Virus record (IMG/VR): IMGVR_UViG_3300007280_000520
Coordinates: 1 to 47,407 of that record
Length of the DNA: 47,407 nucleotides
Source: a virus
Reading direction: 5' to 3' (one strand)
Both the position numbers and the translations under genes were made by a program. The notes under the pieces are model-generated. The model searched no databases, had not been told where the DNA came from, and saw only the letters and a program-made list of their open reading frames with translations. How positions within the stretch are numbered: position 1 is the stretch's first letter; each line of letters starts with the position of its first letter. This document shows positions 39,919 to 47,407 of the stretch, one piece after another.

Positions 39919-40877
39919 TGAAAAAAAGTACAGGAAAAAATTGGTACAGTGGAGACAAAGTACAAGACTTAGTCGATAACATTGATGCAGACAAGGAAAA
40001 GATCCAAGGCGTTACAGAAAAAGATAGTAACTACATTGAAGAAATGTACAGTGACGATCAGTTAAAACGTCACAAAGAAATGGATAATATTTTTACTGTT
40101 GACAATGTTCCTAGTCGTTGGGAACACAATAAACTTCGTAGTACTTGGCATTTTGATCCTATGGTAGATCCAGATAGTGAAACTACGTTTGTTGTTCCAG
40201 TACACTTGCAAGGTGATTTCCAGCCTGCTATTGACTTTGCATTGCGTGAAGCAAAAGAGATGACCATGGGTAACTATCGTAGTCGTAATGCTAGTAAACA
40301 AGATGCGGACTTGCATGATGGTGAACTAATGGATATGAAACGTGCTACTGGATTAGATGACTACAGTAGTATGTATTATGACAAAGTGGTACGTACCAAA
40401 TTTGATGCAGATGGAAACAAGCAAAGAAAAGAAAACAAAGTACCCGAGTATGAAATATTCCACGAAGCCATAAAGCAAATGGATATTGATGTACACCAAA
40501 GTCGTATCCATGTGCAGAAGATGGGACAGTGTACTCCAATACACATTGATCAGCAAATGAGATATGCTCGTCCTGGTTGGCGTAAAATATGGACAGATGC
40601 TGGTGCTGATAAACAGCCTCTAAAATTACGTAGATTTCTAATTATGTTACAGCCTTGGACACAAGGACATGTATGGCAGTTTGGAAACAAATATTTTCAG
40701 GGATACACTGGCGGAGAAGCAGTAACATATGATTGGTGTAACATGCCACATGGCACAGCCAACTTTGCATATGAACCTAGATTTACATTCCAGATTACAG
40801 GATTTGTAGGTGAAAAGATGCAGGGTTGGATTGACGATGCATACAACGGTGCTGATCCAAAGATTATTAAATTATGA
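39918..40877 (+). CDS. 2OG-Fe(II) oxygenase-like protein
   Basis: 319 residues, starting at the ATG overlapping the previous stop. The core is 'CTPIHIDQQMR' (HxD), 'LRRFLIMLQPWTQGHVWQFG', 'GEAVTYDWCNMPHGTANF' (distal His) and 'RFTFQITG' (2OG-binding Arg). An earlier 'TWHFDPMVDP' and the same core order recur in the protein at 45146, its paralogue. The N-terminal ~150 residues are a separate charged region. Confidence 0.75.
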   Translation: MKKSTGKNWYSGDKVQDLVDNIDADKEKIQGVTEKDSNYIEEMYSDDQLKRHKEMDNIFTVDNVPSRWEHNKLRSTWHFDPMVDPDSETTFVVPVHLQGDFQPAIDFALREAKEMTMGNYRSRNASKQDADLHDGELMDMKRATGLDDYSSMYYDKVVRTKFDADGNKQRKENKVPEYEIFHEAIKQMDIDVHQSRIHVQKMGQCTPIHIDQQMRYARPGWRKIWTDAGADKQPLKLRRFLIMLQPWTQGHVWQFGNKYFQGYTGGEAVTYDWCNMPHGTANFAYEPRFTFQITGFVGEKMQGWIDDAYNGADPKIIKL

Positions 40878-41671
40878 ATAAAGACGAGTTACAAGAATAT
40901 ATTCGATCAAACTTTGACAAAACACTCAAGGAAGAACGAGTACCAAATACAGTTGTCCAATATTATGGAAAGGATCAACCAGGATTATTTAATTTTGGAA
41001 AACCTGGTAATGATACTTTTAGCAGTCATTTATCACAGGACTATGACTGGACACAACACGAAATAACATACAAGTGGAATAGTTTAGGGCTACGTGGCCC
41101 TGAGCCAAACTTCGACGCAGACACTAAGCTATTGGTAGCAGGGGGAAGTGTATGCGTTGGCACAGGCATGCCATTAGAGCTAACGTTTCCACATATGCTC
41201 GCTGAACGCATGGGGGCTGACTACGTAAATCTAAGCGATTACGATAGCTTTTCAGATGTTATTACAGAGTTGTTGGACTTTGGACAACAGTACCAGCCCA
41301 CCCACATTGTATTAATGGATCCCAGATTTATTGGCATGAGTGGGTGGGCATTGAATTATTTTCTTATGCCAAAAAAATCTCCGGATTTAGAAAGAATAGA
41401 TAGACATTTTTATCAAAGTGTTCTACAATGGGATAATAATTTGTTTTTGAAAATGATGGATTCATACTTAACTGATCTATTTCCAAGAACAGAAATTATA
41501 CATTATTATGCTCTAGGACGAAAGCAATTTCAAAACACACCTGAGTACAAATATATAAAACCAGTGCTAATGGACAAGAGTCATATTATTGATTTAGCAC
41601 GTGACGGTAGCCATCCAGGACTACGTAGTCATCAATTAATAACAGATCTTTTATACAATGAACTTCGATAA
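40874..41671 (+). CDS. SGNH/GDSL-like hydrolase
   Basis: 265 residues. Block I 'LLVAGGSVCVGTGMPL' carries the nucleophile Ser of the SGNH family, and 'ARDGSHPGLRSHQL' near the C-terminus carries the Asp and His of the triad. 'GADYVNLSDYDSFSD' fits block II. These enzymes remove or transfer acyl groups on sugars, lipids or peptides. It overlaps the preceding oxygenase stop and the next gene by 14 bases. Confidence 0.75.
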   Translation: MNKDELQEYIRSNFDKTLKEERVPNTVVQYYGKDQPGLFNFGKPGNDTFSSHLSQDYDWTQHEITYKWNSLGLRGPEPNFDADTKLLVAGGSVCVGTGMPLELTFPHMLAERMGADYVNLSDYDSFSDVITELLDFGQQYQPTHIVLMDPRFIGMSGWALNYFLMPKKSPDLERIDRHFYQSVLQWDNNLFLKMMDSYLTDLFPRTEIIHYYALGRKQFQNTPEYKYIKPVLMDKSHIIDLARDGSHPGLRSHQLITDLLYNELR

Positions 41672-42320
41672 AAAATATATTTTCCTAGTTGGAGTACCCG
41701 GCAGTCGTTGGGGCAGACTAGAAGCAATGATTTATAAATCTGCACCTGGGTATATTGATGTTAGTTGTAAAGCACCATACCTACAGGACATGCCTAATCA
41801 TGGAACACAGCATATCTATACATTTTGGGGACCTTTCCATCAACACGGCGAGGGATTTGATAGATTAGATTTACTTGGACCAGAAAGAGTTATGGGAGAA
41901 ATTGAGAGTGCATATAATCCCAATGATCCAGGCAAGGTTAGAATTATCCGCTGTCACTGGTTTAGTTATCAGTTAGACTGGATTGCAGAAAACATGCCTT
42001 GGGTTGATATTTTATTTGTATTGCGTGAACCAGAAATGTGTTTCCGTTGGTGGAAAGAGAGTGGCGGATGGGATATTAGCTACCCTTGTTACAAATGGTA
42101 CAGCAATGACGAAGTATTAAAACGTCAAATACTTCAAGAAACCAGACTTATGCATAAATTTATTAACGAGCGTGGACTAAAAATTACAGACAACCTACAA
42201 AAGCCACGTGAGTGGATTAAGAATAATATGCCGGAAGTGTTAGAACATATAAATACCGATATAACTGTAAACACCTTAGACCAAACATTATGGCCAGTGA
42301 TTTACAGAGGAACACAATGA
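41658..42320 (+). CDS. P-loop sulfotransferase-like protein
   Basis: 220 residues. 'FLVGVPGSRWGRLEAM' at about 9-24 is the PAPS-type P-loop, and 'ILFVLREPEMCFRWW' at about 117-131 is the 3'-phosphate region. Paired with 43802, which shares 'GVPGSKW' and 'VYREPQ' at matching positions. Lys residues that usually contact the sulfate are not obvious. It may instead be a nucleotide-binding regulator. It is coupled to the amidotransferase gene that follows. Confidence 0.6.
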   Translation: MNFDKKYIFLVGVPGSRWGRLEAMIYKSAPGYIDVSCKAPYLQDMPNHGTQHIYTFWGPFHQHGEGFDRLDLLGPERVMGEIESAYNPNDPGKVRIIRCHWFSYQLDWIAENMPWVDILFVLREPEMCFRWWKESGGWDISYPCYKWYSNDEVLKRQILQETRLMHKFINERGLKITDNLQKPREWIKNNMPEVLEHINTDITVNTLDQTLWPVIYRGTQ

Positions 42321-42868
42321 AAGTATTAATTAGTACAAGATCACTTCCGAGCCCAGGTGGCTTTATGTTTGATGCTTACGAACGTGGCTTCAACAGTATG
42401 TTTAAGGATCACGACATAACGGCACTAATTAATAAAAAACATCAAAATTTTGAAGAATTTGCCGACACACACGACCTATTGGTCCTGAGTGGCGGTGATG
42501 ACTACCCCCTAAGATTGATGACAGAAATAGAAATGATTAAACAATTTCGCCAACGCAAAAAGCCAATATTGGGTATTTGCCATGGCGCATTTCTGTTAAC
42601 TCAATTATGGGGTGGTCAACTAATATCCGTTGAGGGTCATAGGCGTACAGAACACAACGTTTTGTATAAATACGAACAGCGCACAGTGAATAGTTACCAT
42701 GGTAGCTCTATAACTGTGGCTCCCACCGATGCAAAGGTCCTAGTGACCGACGACAACGGGTATATTGAGTCGTGGCAGTACGAAAATGTCATGGCTGTCG
42801 TCTGGCATCCGGAAAGAGATCTCGAACATCATTGGCTACCAGACGAATATTATGATATCATAAATTGA
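42317..42868 (+). CDS. class I glutamine amidotransferase-like (C26) protein
   Basis: 183 residues. The catalytic Cys88 sits in 'ILGICHGAFLLTQLWGG', and 'VVWHPERDLEHH' near residue 165 supplies the His and Glu. 'LLVLSGGDDYPLRLMTE' is the oxyanion region. This matches the GATase1 and gamma-glutamyl hydrolase families (PuuD-like), which hydrolyse glutamine or gamma-glutamyl amides. Its codon use is more G+C-rich than the neighbours at many third positions, a possible sign of transfer. It could supply ammonia to an amidation step in this block. Confidence 0.75.
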   Translation: MKVLISTRSLPSPGGFMFDAYERGFNSMFKDHDITALINKKHQNFEEFADTHDLLVLSGGDDYPLRLMTEIEMIKQFRQRKKPILGICHGAFLLTQLWGGQLISVEGHRRTEHNVLYKYEQRTVNSYHGSSITVAPTDAKVLVTDDNGYIESWQYENVMAVVWHPERDLEHHWLPDEYYDIIN

Positions 42869-42884
42869 AAAAGGAGTCAGAACA

Positions 42885-43742
42885 ATGACACAAATGACAG
42901 GTAAAGAGTTCGTAGCACACGTTGCAGAACTAATCGAACCACTATTTAAAGCTTCAGAAATCCAGACACAGGCTTACTTCCGTAACAACCCTGATCTAGA
43001 TGAAGCAATTTTCCACTTCAAGCGCAGAATGTTTAACGAGCGCATGAATATTGTTGAAATTTCAAAGACACTAGCGTCAATGCCAGCTTCAACAGACCCA
43101 GTACAGCTAAAACTATTAGCGAAGCAAGTACTAGACGAAGCAAAGCACTATGACATGGTGAAAAACGCAATCGAATATCTATCAGGTGAAGAGTTTTCAG
43201 ACGATGAGCTAGAAGCAGAATTTGCATGGCAGATGGACGAATCAAACGTTAAAGCAAAAGGTGCATCACTATTTGAAGAAATTGGTGGACACGAAGACGA
43301 AATGATGGCGGCTGTATATCAGTTTGTTGCAGAAGGCCGTGCAGGTCGTGTATGGAATGCAATGGCAACATCAATTGCAGATCCAATCGTTTCACGCACA
43401 TATGCAAAAATTGCAAAAGACGAAACATTCCACTCAACAATCGGCGCACGTACACTAGAGCGTCTAGCAGTGACAGAAGAAGCACAAGCAAGAGTGCTAG
43501 CAGTACTACCAAAAATGACAGAGCGTATGTACTGGATTAACTGCATGGGTACAGAAGCGACACGTGAAGCGGCTGAACTAGTTTCAACAGCATACGGTCA
43601 TGACGTATCAGATGAGAAAATGGCAGAGATGGGCAAATCATGGTTTGCACCAAAAGGCGAATTAAAAGACTGGACGCCAACACCTCGCGGTCAGTTTGAC
43701 ACAAAAGAATCAAGCGAACTAGTTGACAATTTCAGCTCGTAA
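42885..43742 (+). CDS. ferritin-like diiron protein
   Basis: 285 residues. Two EXXH metal motifs on long helices are visible, 'VLDEAKHYDMVKN' and 'IAKDETFHSTIG', consistent with a four-helix-bundle diiron centre as in ribonucleotide reductase R2, PaaA or N-oxygenases. The wording 'ferritin-like' describes the fold only. It has a strong AAGGAG site. Codons differ from the neighbours (many GCA, CTA, TCA and TTC codons), which suggests high expression or transfer. A promoter and a hairpin lie at its 3' end. Confidence 0.75.
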   Translation: MTQMTGKEFVAHVAELIEPLFKASEIQTQAYFRNNPDLDEAIFHFKRRMFNERMNIVEISKTLASMPASTDPVQLKLLAKQVLDEAKHYDMVKNAIEYLSGEEFSDDELEAEFAWQMDESNVKAKGASLFEEIGGHEDEMMAAVYQFVAEGRAGRVWNAMATSIADPIVSRTYAKIAKDETFHSTIGARTLERLAVTEEAQARVLAVLPKMTERMYWINCMGTEATREAAELVSTAYGHDVSDEKMAEMGKSWFAPKGELKDWTPTPRGQFDTKESSELVDNFSS

Positions 43743-43751
43743 GTTTATAAT
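43723..43751 (+). promoter_or_regulatory. sigma70-type promoter, perfect consensus, overlapping the end of the diiron gene
   Basis: TTGACA at 43723-43728, a 17-bp spacer and TATAAT at 43746-43751. The hairpin at 43757 begins just where transcription would start. The next gene begins at 43802. Confidence 0.7.
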
Positions 43752-43756
43752 ATATA

Positions 43757-43786
43757 GGAGAACGGCATAGTCGTTCTCCTTTTTTA
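43757..43786 (+). terminator. intrinsic terminator downstream of the diiron gene
   Basis: Stem GGAGAACG (43757-43764), a 7-base loop and stem CGTTCTCC (43772-43779), followed by a T run to about 43785. It would end the diiron gene transcript; for transcripts from the promoter at 43723 it would form a 5' hairpin instead. Confidence 0.8.
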
Positions 43787-43801
43787 TTCTAAGAGGTAAT
43801 A

Positions 43802-44473
43802 ATGACAAATTATAATAAACGCATTTGGTTTTGTGGAGTACCTGGATCAAAGTGGAGCGGTATTGATATTCAATTACGTAACGTTTTGCCTTGCGACAGA
43901 TCAGATGAGACCCCTGAACGAGTATTTTATCATAGAGTGAATACTCCAGGAGATAAAAACAACGGGCATAGAGGTTCATATTGGGGACCTGGTATGGGTT
44001 GTGGCGAGGATTGGACAGACTTCAATCACGTAACAAAAGAGAAGTTGGAGAATGATATTAACGAAGTCTTTACAGGCGAAGGTTATAAAATTATCAAGAG
44101 CCACTTCTTTGCAAGACAATTTAATTTAGATTTTATCTGGAATCATTTTCCAGGTGATTATATTATGTTCGTATATCGAGAGCCACAGGCAAGTTTTGCT
44201 TGGTGGTGCAACGTAATGGATTTTAGTCCAGAGCATTGGCCTAATTATTCGCCAGGGTATACAGACTATAACTACATGCGAACAAAAATATTTGAAGAAA
44301 GCAGTAAGATTACTGACTTTGCTATGCGAAAGCATATGGATTGGAAGATGTGGGATCCAAAAACATCAATTCAAAACTTTCCAGGTTTTAATCAGGAAGC
44401 AGCAGACGACATTTCACGTTGGGCAGGCGATGCTTGGGTAAGTTTTAAAGAGATACCGCATCAGAATGGATAG
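43802..44473 (+). CDS. P-loop sulfotransferase-like protein
   Basis: 223 residues. 'IWFCGVPGSKWSGIDIQL' at about 8-25 is the P-loop, and 'YIMFVYREPQASFAWW' at about 119-134 the second block, both matching the protein at 41658 in order. 'GYKIIKSHFFARQFN' fits the family helix. Its products may be related to those of its paralogue. It is expressed from the perfect promoter that follows the diiron gene. It overlaps the methyltransferase start. Confidence 0.6.
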   Translation: MTNYNKRIWFCGVPGSKWSGIDIQLRNVLPCDRSDETPERVFYHRVNTPGDKNNGHRGSYWGPGMGCGEDWTDFNHVTKEKLENDINEVFTGEGYKIIKSHFFARQFNLDFIWNHFPGDYIMFVYREPQASFAWWCNVMDFSPEHWPNYSPGYTDYNYMRTKIFEESSKITDFAMRKHMDWKMWDPKTSIQNFPGFNQEAADDISRWAGDAWVSFKEIPHQNG

Positions 44474-44519
44474 AAGTGAAATAAAGAGTACAATGGATAG
44501 AAGTGAAGTTAAGCATCTA
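44466..44519 (+). repeat. 27-base tandem repeat at the methyltransferase start
   Basis: Two 27-base units begin with the same 15 bases (ATGGATAGAAGTGAA) at 44466 and 44493. Each carries a start codon, giving two alternative starts 27 bases apart. Confidence 0.7.
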
Positions 44520-45149
44520 ATCAAAAATGCTTACCATAGTACGGATAATTTTTACACCTTTGCAGATCAAATTAATAGATACAAACCTGAACTTGTTATT
44601 GACGCTGGGTGTGGAACCAACCTATGGAAAGCTAAAGTAAAAAATCTAGTAGGATTTGATAAAAAACCCCACCCAGACTTAGACTACAATTGTAATTACA
44701 AAGAATTTGATTTGCAAGTTCAGCCAGGTACAGCTGATTTTGTTTTTTGCCTAGGTAGCATGCATGCCCAAGCAGACGTCAGCCATGAGTTGGATTTAGT
44801 ATATAAGTGGCTAAAGCCTGGAGGCAGAGTTATTATGAGAGTGCGTAAGGACTTGGATGATAAATCTATTGGGGCATGGACACTAGACAAAATACACAGT
44901 AATACAAATAAATATAACTATACTATAGAAAAGCCAATAGAAGAAAAAGCTATAATATTAAATACATTGGATGACGAAACATTCAAATGGCTAAAAGCAA
45001 AAGTAGACGATGAGTGGGAATTCCAAGTTGTTGGAAAAGAAACGCATCGTAGAGAAGCAATACAAAGGGAAACCGAACGCCGTGTCACAAATTTTGATGA
45101 AGATATTATTTTTAAATCTTGGTATGTTTGGTGGTGGAGAAAACAATGA
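44466..45149 (+). CDS. class I SAM-dependent methyltransferase
   Basis: 227 residues. Motif I 'LVIDAGCGTNLWKAK', then 'NLVGFDKK', 'DFVFCLGSMHAQADV' and 'LKPGGRVIMRVR' match the class I fold and the paralogue at 38455. The N-terminus is a 27-base tandem duplication (MDRSEIK, then MDRSEVK), so a second ATG at 44493 is also possible. It overlaps both flanking genes and lies directly before a 2OG oxygenase gene, as its paralogue does. Confidence 0.8.
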   Translation: MDRSEIKSTMDRSEVKHLIKNAYHSTDNFYTFADQINRYKPELVIDAGCGTNLWKAKVKNLVGFDKKPHPDLDYNCNYKEFDLQVQPGTADFVFCLGSMHAQADVSHELDLVYKWLKPGGRVIMRVRKDLDDKSIGAWTLDKIHSNTNKYNYTIEKPIEEKAIILNTLDDETFKWLKAKVDDEWEFQVVGKETHRREAIQRETERRVTNFDEDIIFKSWYVWWWRKQ

Positions 45150-45856
45150 AGTCACCTTTTAAGTCACCTTGGCATTTTGATAATTTTCGTCAGGACAAAG
45201 AGGGCGAATACGTAAAAATTATTGGAAAATTTCAGGGTGATTGGTTAGACGATATTAAAGCGGCACGTGATAAAGGCGTTACAGCGCAAGGATATAATCA
45301 ACAAGATTACGGACATGCCGCAAATGCAAAAAGTGAAGGACACGTGGATGAAGATAAAGATAATCCATACGGTAATCCAAGTGCTAAGATGTTTGCAAAG
45401 TTAAATTTTGACAGGCATCCTGGTACATGTCCAACATTTGAAAAAATAGTTAGTATGTTGCATTTCAATACTGACAAAAAACTAACACAAAAATTTAATG
45501 ATCAATTTCCTAATCATCAGCTTATGTGGCATATTGATAATTTGCCAGGACTGCCTGATGCTAAAAGAGTGATTGATAATCCAGACTTTAAATACCAAGA
45601 ACCAGATAAACTAAGATTTCTTATTATGTTGGAAGATTGGGAGCCAGGTCAACTTGTGCAATTTGGTACTCGCATTTATACACAATGGAGAGCAGGCACA
45701 GCATTCACGTGGGAATGGAGTACACTACCACATGCAACGTGGAATGGTAGTTGGCGTAAACGTCCAGCCTTACAATTAACTGGATCAGCATCAGAGAAGA
45801 CTTGGGATATAGTACACTCTGGAACAGCAGACACAATTTACAACGTAGATAAATAA
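45146..45856 (+). CDS. 2OG-Fe(II) oxygenase-like protein
   Basis: 236 residues, starting at the ATG overlapping the methyltransferase stop. 'SPWHFDNFRQD' near the start and the core 'LMWHIDNLPG' (HxD), 'LRFLIMLEDWEPGQLVQFG', 'GTAFTWEWSTLPHATW' (distal His) and 'RPALQLTG' parallel the protein at 39918, its paralogue. It would hydroxylate a substrate with Fe(II), oxygen and 2-oxoglutarate. The radical SAM gene that follows may act on the same substrate. Confidence 0.75.
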   Translation: MKSPFKSPWHFDNFRQDKEGEYVKIIGKFQGDWLDDIKAARDKGVTAQGYNQQDYGHAANAKSEGHVDEDKDNPYGNPSAKMFAKLNFDRHPGTCPTFEKIVSMLHFNTDKKLTQKFNDQFPNHQLMWHIDNLPGLPDAKRVIDNPDFKYQEPDKLRFLIMLEDWEPGQLVQFGTRIYTQWRAGTAFTWEWSTLPHATWNGSWRKRPALQLTGSASEKTWDIVHSGTADTIYNVDK

Positions 45857-45857
45857 C
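45848..45857 (+). promoter_or_regulatory. possible T4-type late promoter motif
   Basis: GATAAATAAC, overlapping the end of the oxygenase gene, matches NATAAATA and equals the decamer on the minus strand at 3815-3824. It lies about 45 bases before the radical SAM gene at 45901. Weak evidence. Confidence 0.4.
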
Positions 45858-45900
45858 AATGAGTATGGTGCAGACGAACTTGCACAAAAGGATCAATTAA

Positions 45901-47328
45901 ATGTCAGAGAACAAATTTCCATCGGATACATTCTGTATCCTGCCGTGGATTCATTTGTCAACCAGACCAGATGGTAGTATGCGAGTATGTTGTACAGCAA
46001 ACGCATCTAGTGTTGGAGCAACAAATGACAAAGTACACGGAGGACGAGTTGGTGTTGTAAAAACAGATGACGGACGTCCAGCAAACCTTAATATTAGTGA
46101 CTTAGATAGCGCATGGAACAATACATATTATCGTAGTGTTCGAAAAATGATGTTGGCTGGACAAAAGCCGCCAAGTTGTTTAAAATGCTATAAAGAAGAA
46201 GCAGCAGGCCACCGCAGTAAGCGACAGTGGGAAACAGAATACTGGATGAACAACGGTATTGATGTACAACAGTTGTTAGATGAAACTTTTGAGGATGGAT
46301 CGACAAAATCCAAACTAAGGTATATCGATATACGTATGGGTACAAAATGTCAGCTAGGCTGTATTATGTGTAGCCCACATGATAGTTCAGGTTGGGTAAA
46401 AGACTGGCAACAGCTAAATCCTAAAATTGAAAATGAAAGCCTTAAGCAAACAATGGTATGGGCTAACAAAGGTAAAGAGTACGGTGCAAGTTATAACTGG
46501 CACAAAGACAATCCTGTGTTCTGGGAACAGTTTTACGCACAGATTCCACATATGCGTCAGCTATATTTTGCAGGCGGTGAATCAACAGTTATTGATGAGC
46601 ATTATGAAATCTTAGATAAAGTTATTGAAATGGGTTATGCAGGTGACATGGAAGTTCGTTATAATTCAAACGGAATTGAACTACCTGACAGATTGCTAGA
46701 ACAATGGAAGCATTTTAAGAAAGTGCGTTTCCATTATAGTATTGACAGCATTGGCGAGATGAATGATTATATTCGTTACCCAAGTGAATGGGATCACCAA
46801 CTTGCGATGTTCAAGCGTTTGGATACTGAAACAACTAACAATGTAGAAATTACAATTGCATGTGCCGTTAACGCTCTTAACATTCACTATATTCCAGATT
46901 TCCTTAAATGGAAACTAACAGAAAGTGGATTACACAAAACAAATATGTGGCCATTTGGTGCAGGCGGTATTAACTATCACTTTGTATACTGGCCAGGACA
47001 CTTGAACGTTAAAGTATTACCAGATGAATTCTTAGACAAGACTGAAAAGAAGTACGAAGAATTTATTGAATGGTGGAGTGATAATTGGGAACTAGGTGTT
47101 CCTACATGGCACAAAGGCAAAGTAACAAAACAACAATGGCTAGATGCAAGTTATGGTATTAAGCGTTTACGTGGTATGCTTAGTTTTGCTCGTAGTGAAG
47201 ACTGGAGCAGACGTTTACCTGAGTTCCGTGAATATATTAACAAGCTAGATGGAATGCGTGGAACAGATTTCCGTAAGACATTCCCAGACATGGCTTATTT
47301 GTTAGACGAACCAAAGGATGAAGAATGA
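45901..47328 (+). CDS. twitch-type radical SAM protein
   Basis: 475 residues. The N-terminal twitch-like region has paired cysteines (TFCILPWIHLS, MRVCCTANAS, PSCLKCYKEE). The radical SAM core motif CX3CX2C follows at about residue 152 (GTKCQLGCIMCS), then 'LYFAGGESTVIDEHYEILDK', the family's substrate-binding strand, and 'WPFGAGGINYHF' at about residue 355. It is similar in layout to the protein at 32267 but longer. The start codon follows AAAGGATCAATTAA. It overlaps the next gene by 4 bases (ATGA). Confidence 0.88.
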   Translation: MSENKFPSDTFCILPWIHLSTRPDGSMRVCCTANASSVGATNDKVHGGRVGVVKTDDGRPANLNISDLDSAWNNTYYRSVRKMMLAGQKPPSCLKCYKEEAAGHRSKRQWETEYWMNNGIDVQQLLDETFEDGSTKSKLRYIDIRMGTKCQLGCIMCSPHDSSGWVKDWQQLNPKIENESLKQTMVWANKGKEYGASYNWHKDNPVFWEQFYAQIPHMRQLYFAGGESTVIDEHYEILDKVIEMGYAGDMEVRYNSNGIELPDRLLEQWKHFKKVRFHYSIDSIGEMNDYIRYPSEWDHQLAMFKRLDTETTNNVEITIACAVNALNIHYIPDFLKWKLTESGLHKTNMWPFGAGGINYHFVYWPGHLNVKVLPDEFLDKTEKKYEEFIEWWSDNWELGVPTWHKGKVTKQQWLDASYGIKRLRGMLSFARSEDWSRRLPEFREYINKLDGMRGTDFRKTFPDMAYLLDEPKDEE

Positions 47329-47407
47329 TATATGTATTAGTAGCATTAAAAGGCGAACTGCCAGAAAACAAACTTAACCCTGAAAAATTTAAAGTATGGT
47401 ATACAGG
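47325..47407 (+). CDS. MTA/SAH nucleosidase-like protein, 3'-truncated by window edge
   Basis: Starts at the ATG overlapping the radical SAM stop and runs off the window. The visible 27 residues (MIYVLVALKGELPENK, then FKVWYTG) match the opening strand and first loop of the nucleoside phosphorylase family, as in 5'-methylthioadenosine/S-adenosylhomocysteine nucleosidase. Such enzymes cleave SAM by-products, including 5'-deoxyadenosine from radical SAM reactions. The short visible part leaves the call tentative. Confidence 0.5.
   Translation, partial: MIYVLVALKGELPENKLNPEKFKVWYT

Noticed and set aside
42832-42861. TTGGCT and TATCAT with 18-bp spacing before the diiron gene
   Set aside because: Weak boxes inside coding sequence; not convincing despite the likely high expression of the gene.
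45859-45900. 13-residue ORF directly before the radical SAM gene (stop TAA next to its ATG)
   Set aside because: Too short to support as a gene; there is no ribosome-binding site before its ATG, and it occupies the leader of the next gene. It could be a leader peptide, but nothing shows it.
1-47407. tRNA genes, rRNA genes, CRISPR arrays, insertion sequences, attachment sites and origins
   Set aside because: I saw no cloverleaf-like T-arm sequences, no regularly spaced repeats, no transposase frames or terminal inverted repeats. Gaps between genes are all under 100 bases, leaving little room for them.

Overview
The window looks like part of a large, AT-rich, tailed marine bacteriophage with T4-like affinities (inference). 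The evidence is a gp45-type sliding clamp, a FEN/RNase H-type 5' nuclease, a class II thymidine kinase, and several small conserved proteins of the kind found in T4-like cyanophages and pelagiphages. Genes are tightly packed with ATGA and TAATG overlaps. There are almost no gaps, no tRNAs, no rRNAs and no CRISPR arrays. Nearly everything is on the + strand. Promoters are of two kinds: sigma70-type (TTGACA, 16-17 bp, TATAAT-like), often inside the 3' end of the upstream gene, and possible T4-type late motifs (NATAAATA). No capsid, portal, terminase or tail gene was recognised, so this is an accessory and metabolic section of the genome. No host can be named from the sequence; the sigma70 promoters and the signal peptides fit a Gram-negative bacterium.

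Layout. 0-8.3 kb: small conserved proteins, a P-loop sulfotransferase-like protein, a two-gene minus-strand island with a glycosyltransferase, a second glycosyltransferase, a methyltransferase-like protein, a radical SAM enzyme and a nitroreductase-like protein. 8.3-18.5 kb: sliding clamp, DpdA/TGT-like transglycosylase, QueD-like protein, a cytidylyltransferase-cupin fusion, a HAD phosphatase, a PEP carboxykinase, a class I fructose-bisphosphate aldolase, a glycosyltransferase, GTP cyclohydrolase I and a phosphoribosyltransferase. 18.5-26.5 kb: a secreted subtilase with a possible beta-barrel tail, thymidine kinase, a HugZ-like protein, a frameshifted radical SAM gene, a MazG-like protein, an M17 aminopeptidase and a short UDP-sugar dehydrogenase. 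26.5-30 kb: queE, sufE and metK in one coupled cluster. 30-38.5 kb: exonuclease, T4-like small proteins, a twitch-type radical SAM protein, and a MoxR ATPase with a VWA/HExxH partner. 38.4-47.4 kb: a biosynthesis-like block with two methyltransferases, three 2OG-Fe(II) oxygenase-like proteins, an SGNH hydrolase, two sulfotransferase-like proteins, a class I glutamine amidotransferase, a ferritin-like diiron protein, a radical SAM protein, and the start of what looks like an MTA/SAH nucleosidase.

How the genes may work together (inference). (1) FolE, a QueD-like protein, QueE and DpdA outline a 7-deazaguanine nucleic-acid modification route; QueC is not in the window. (2) MetK makes SAM, SufE supplies sulfur for Fe-S clusters, and the nucleosidase at the right edge would remove SAM by-products. 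Together they could support five radical SAM enzymes and several methyltransferases. (3) PEPCK and aldolase could push host carbon towards sugar phosphates, feeding the nucleotide-sugar and glycosyltransferase genes. (4) The 38-47 kb block carries repeated methyltransferase, 2OG oxygenase and sulfotransferase families and is the best candidate for an undescribed pathway. (5) A nearly identical 50-bp promoter with a perfect 16-bp palindrome precedes both the subtilase gene and a small gene at 33.6 kb, pointing to a shared regulator.
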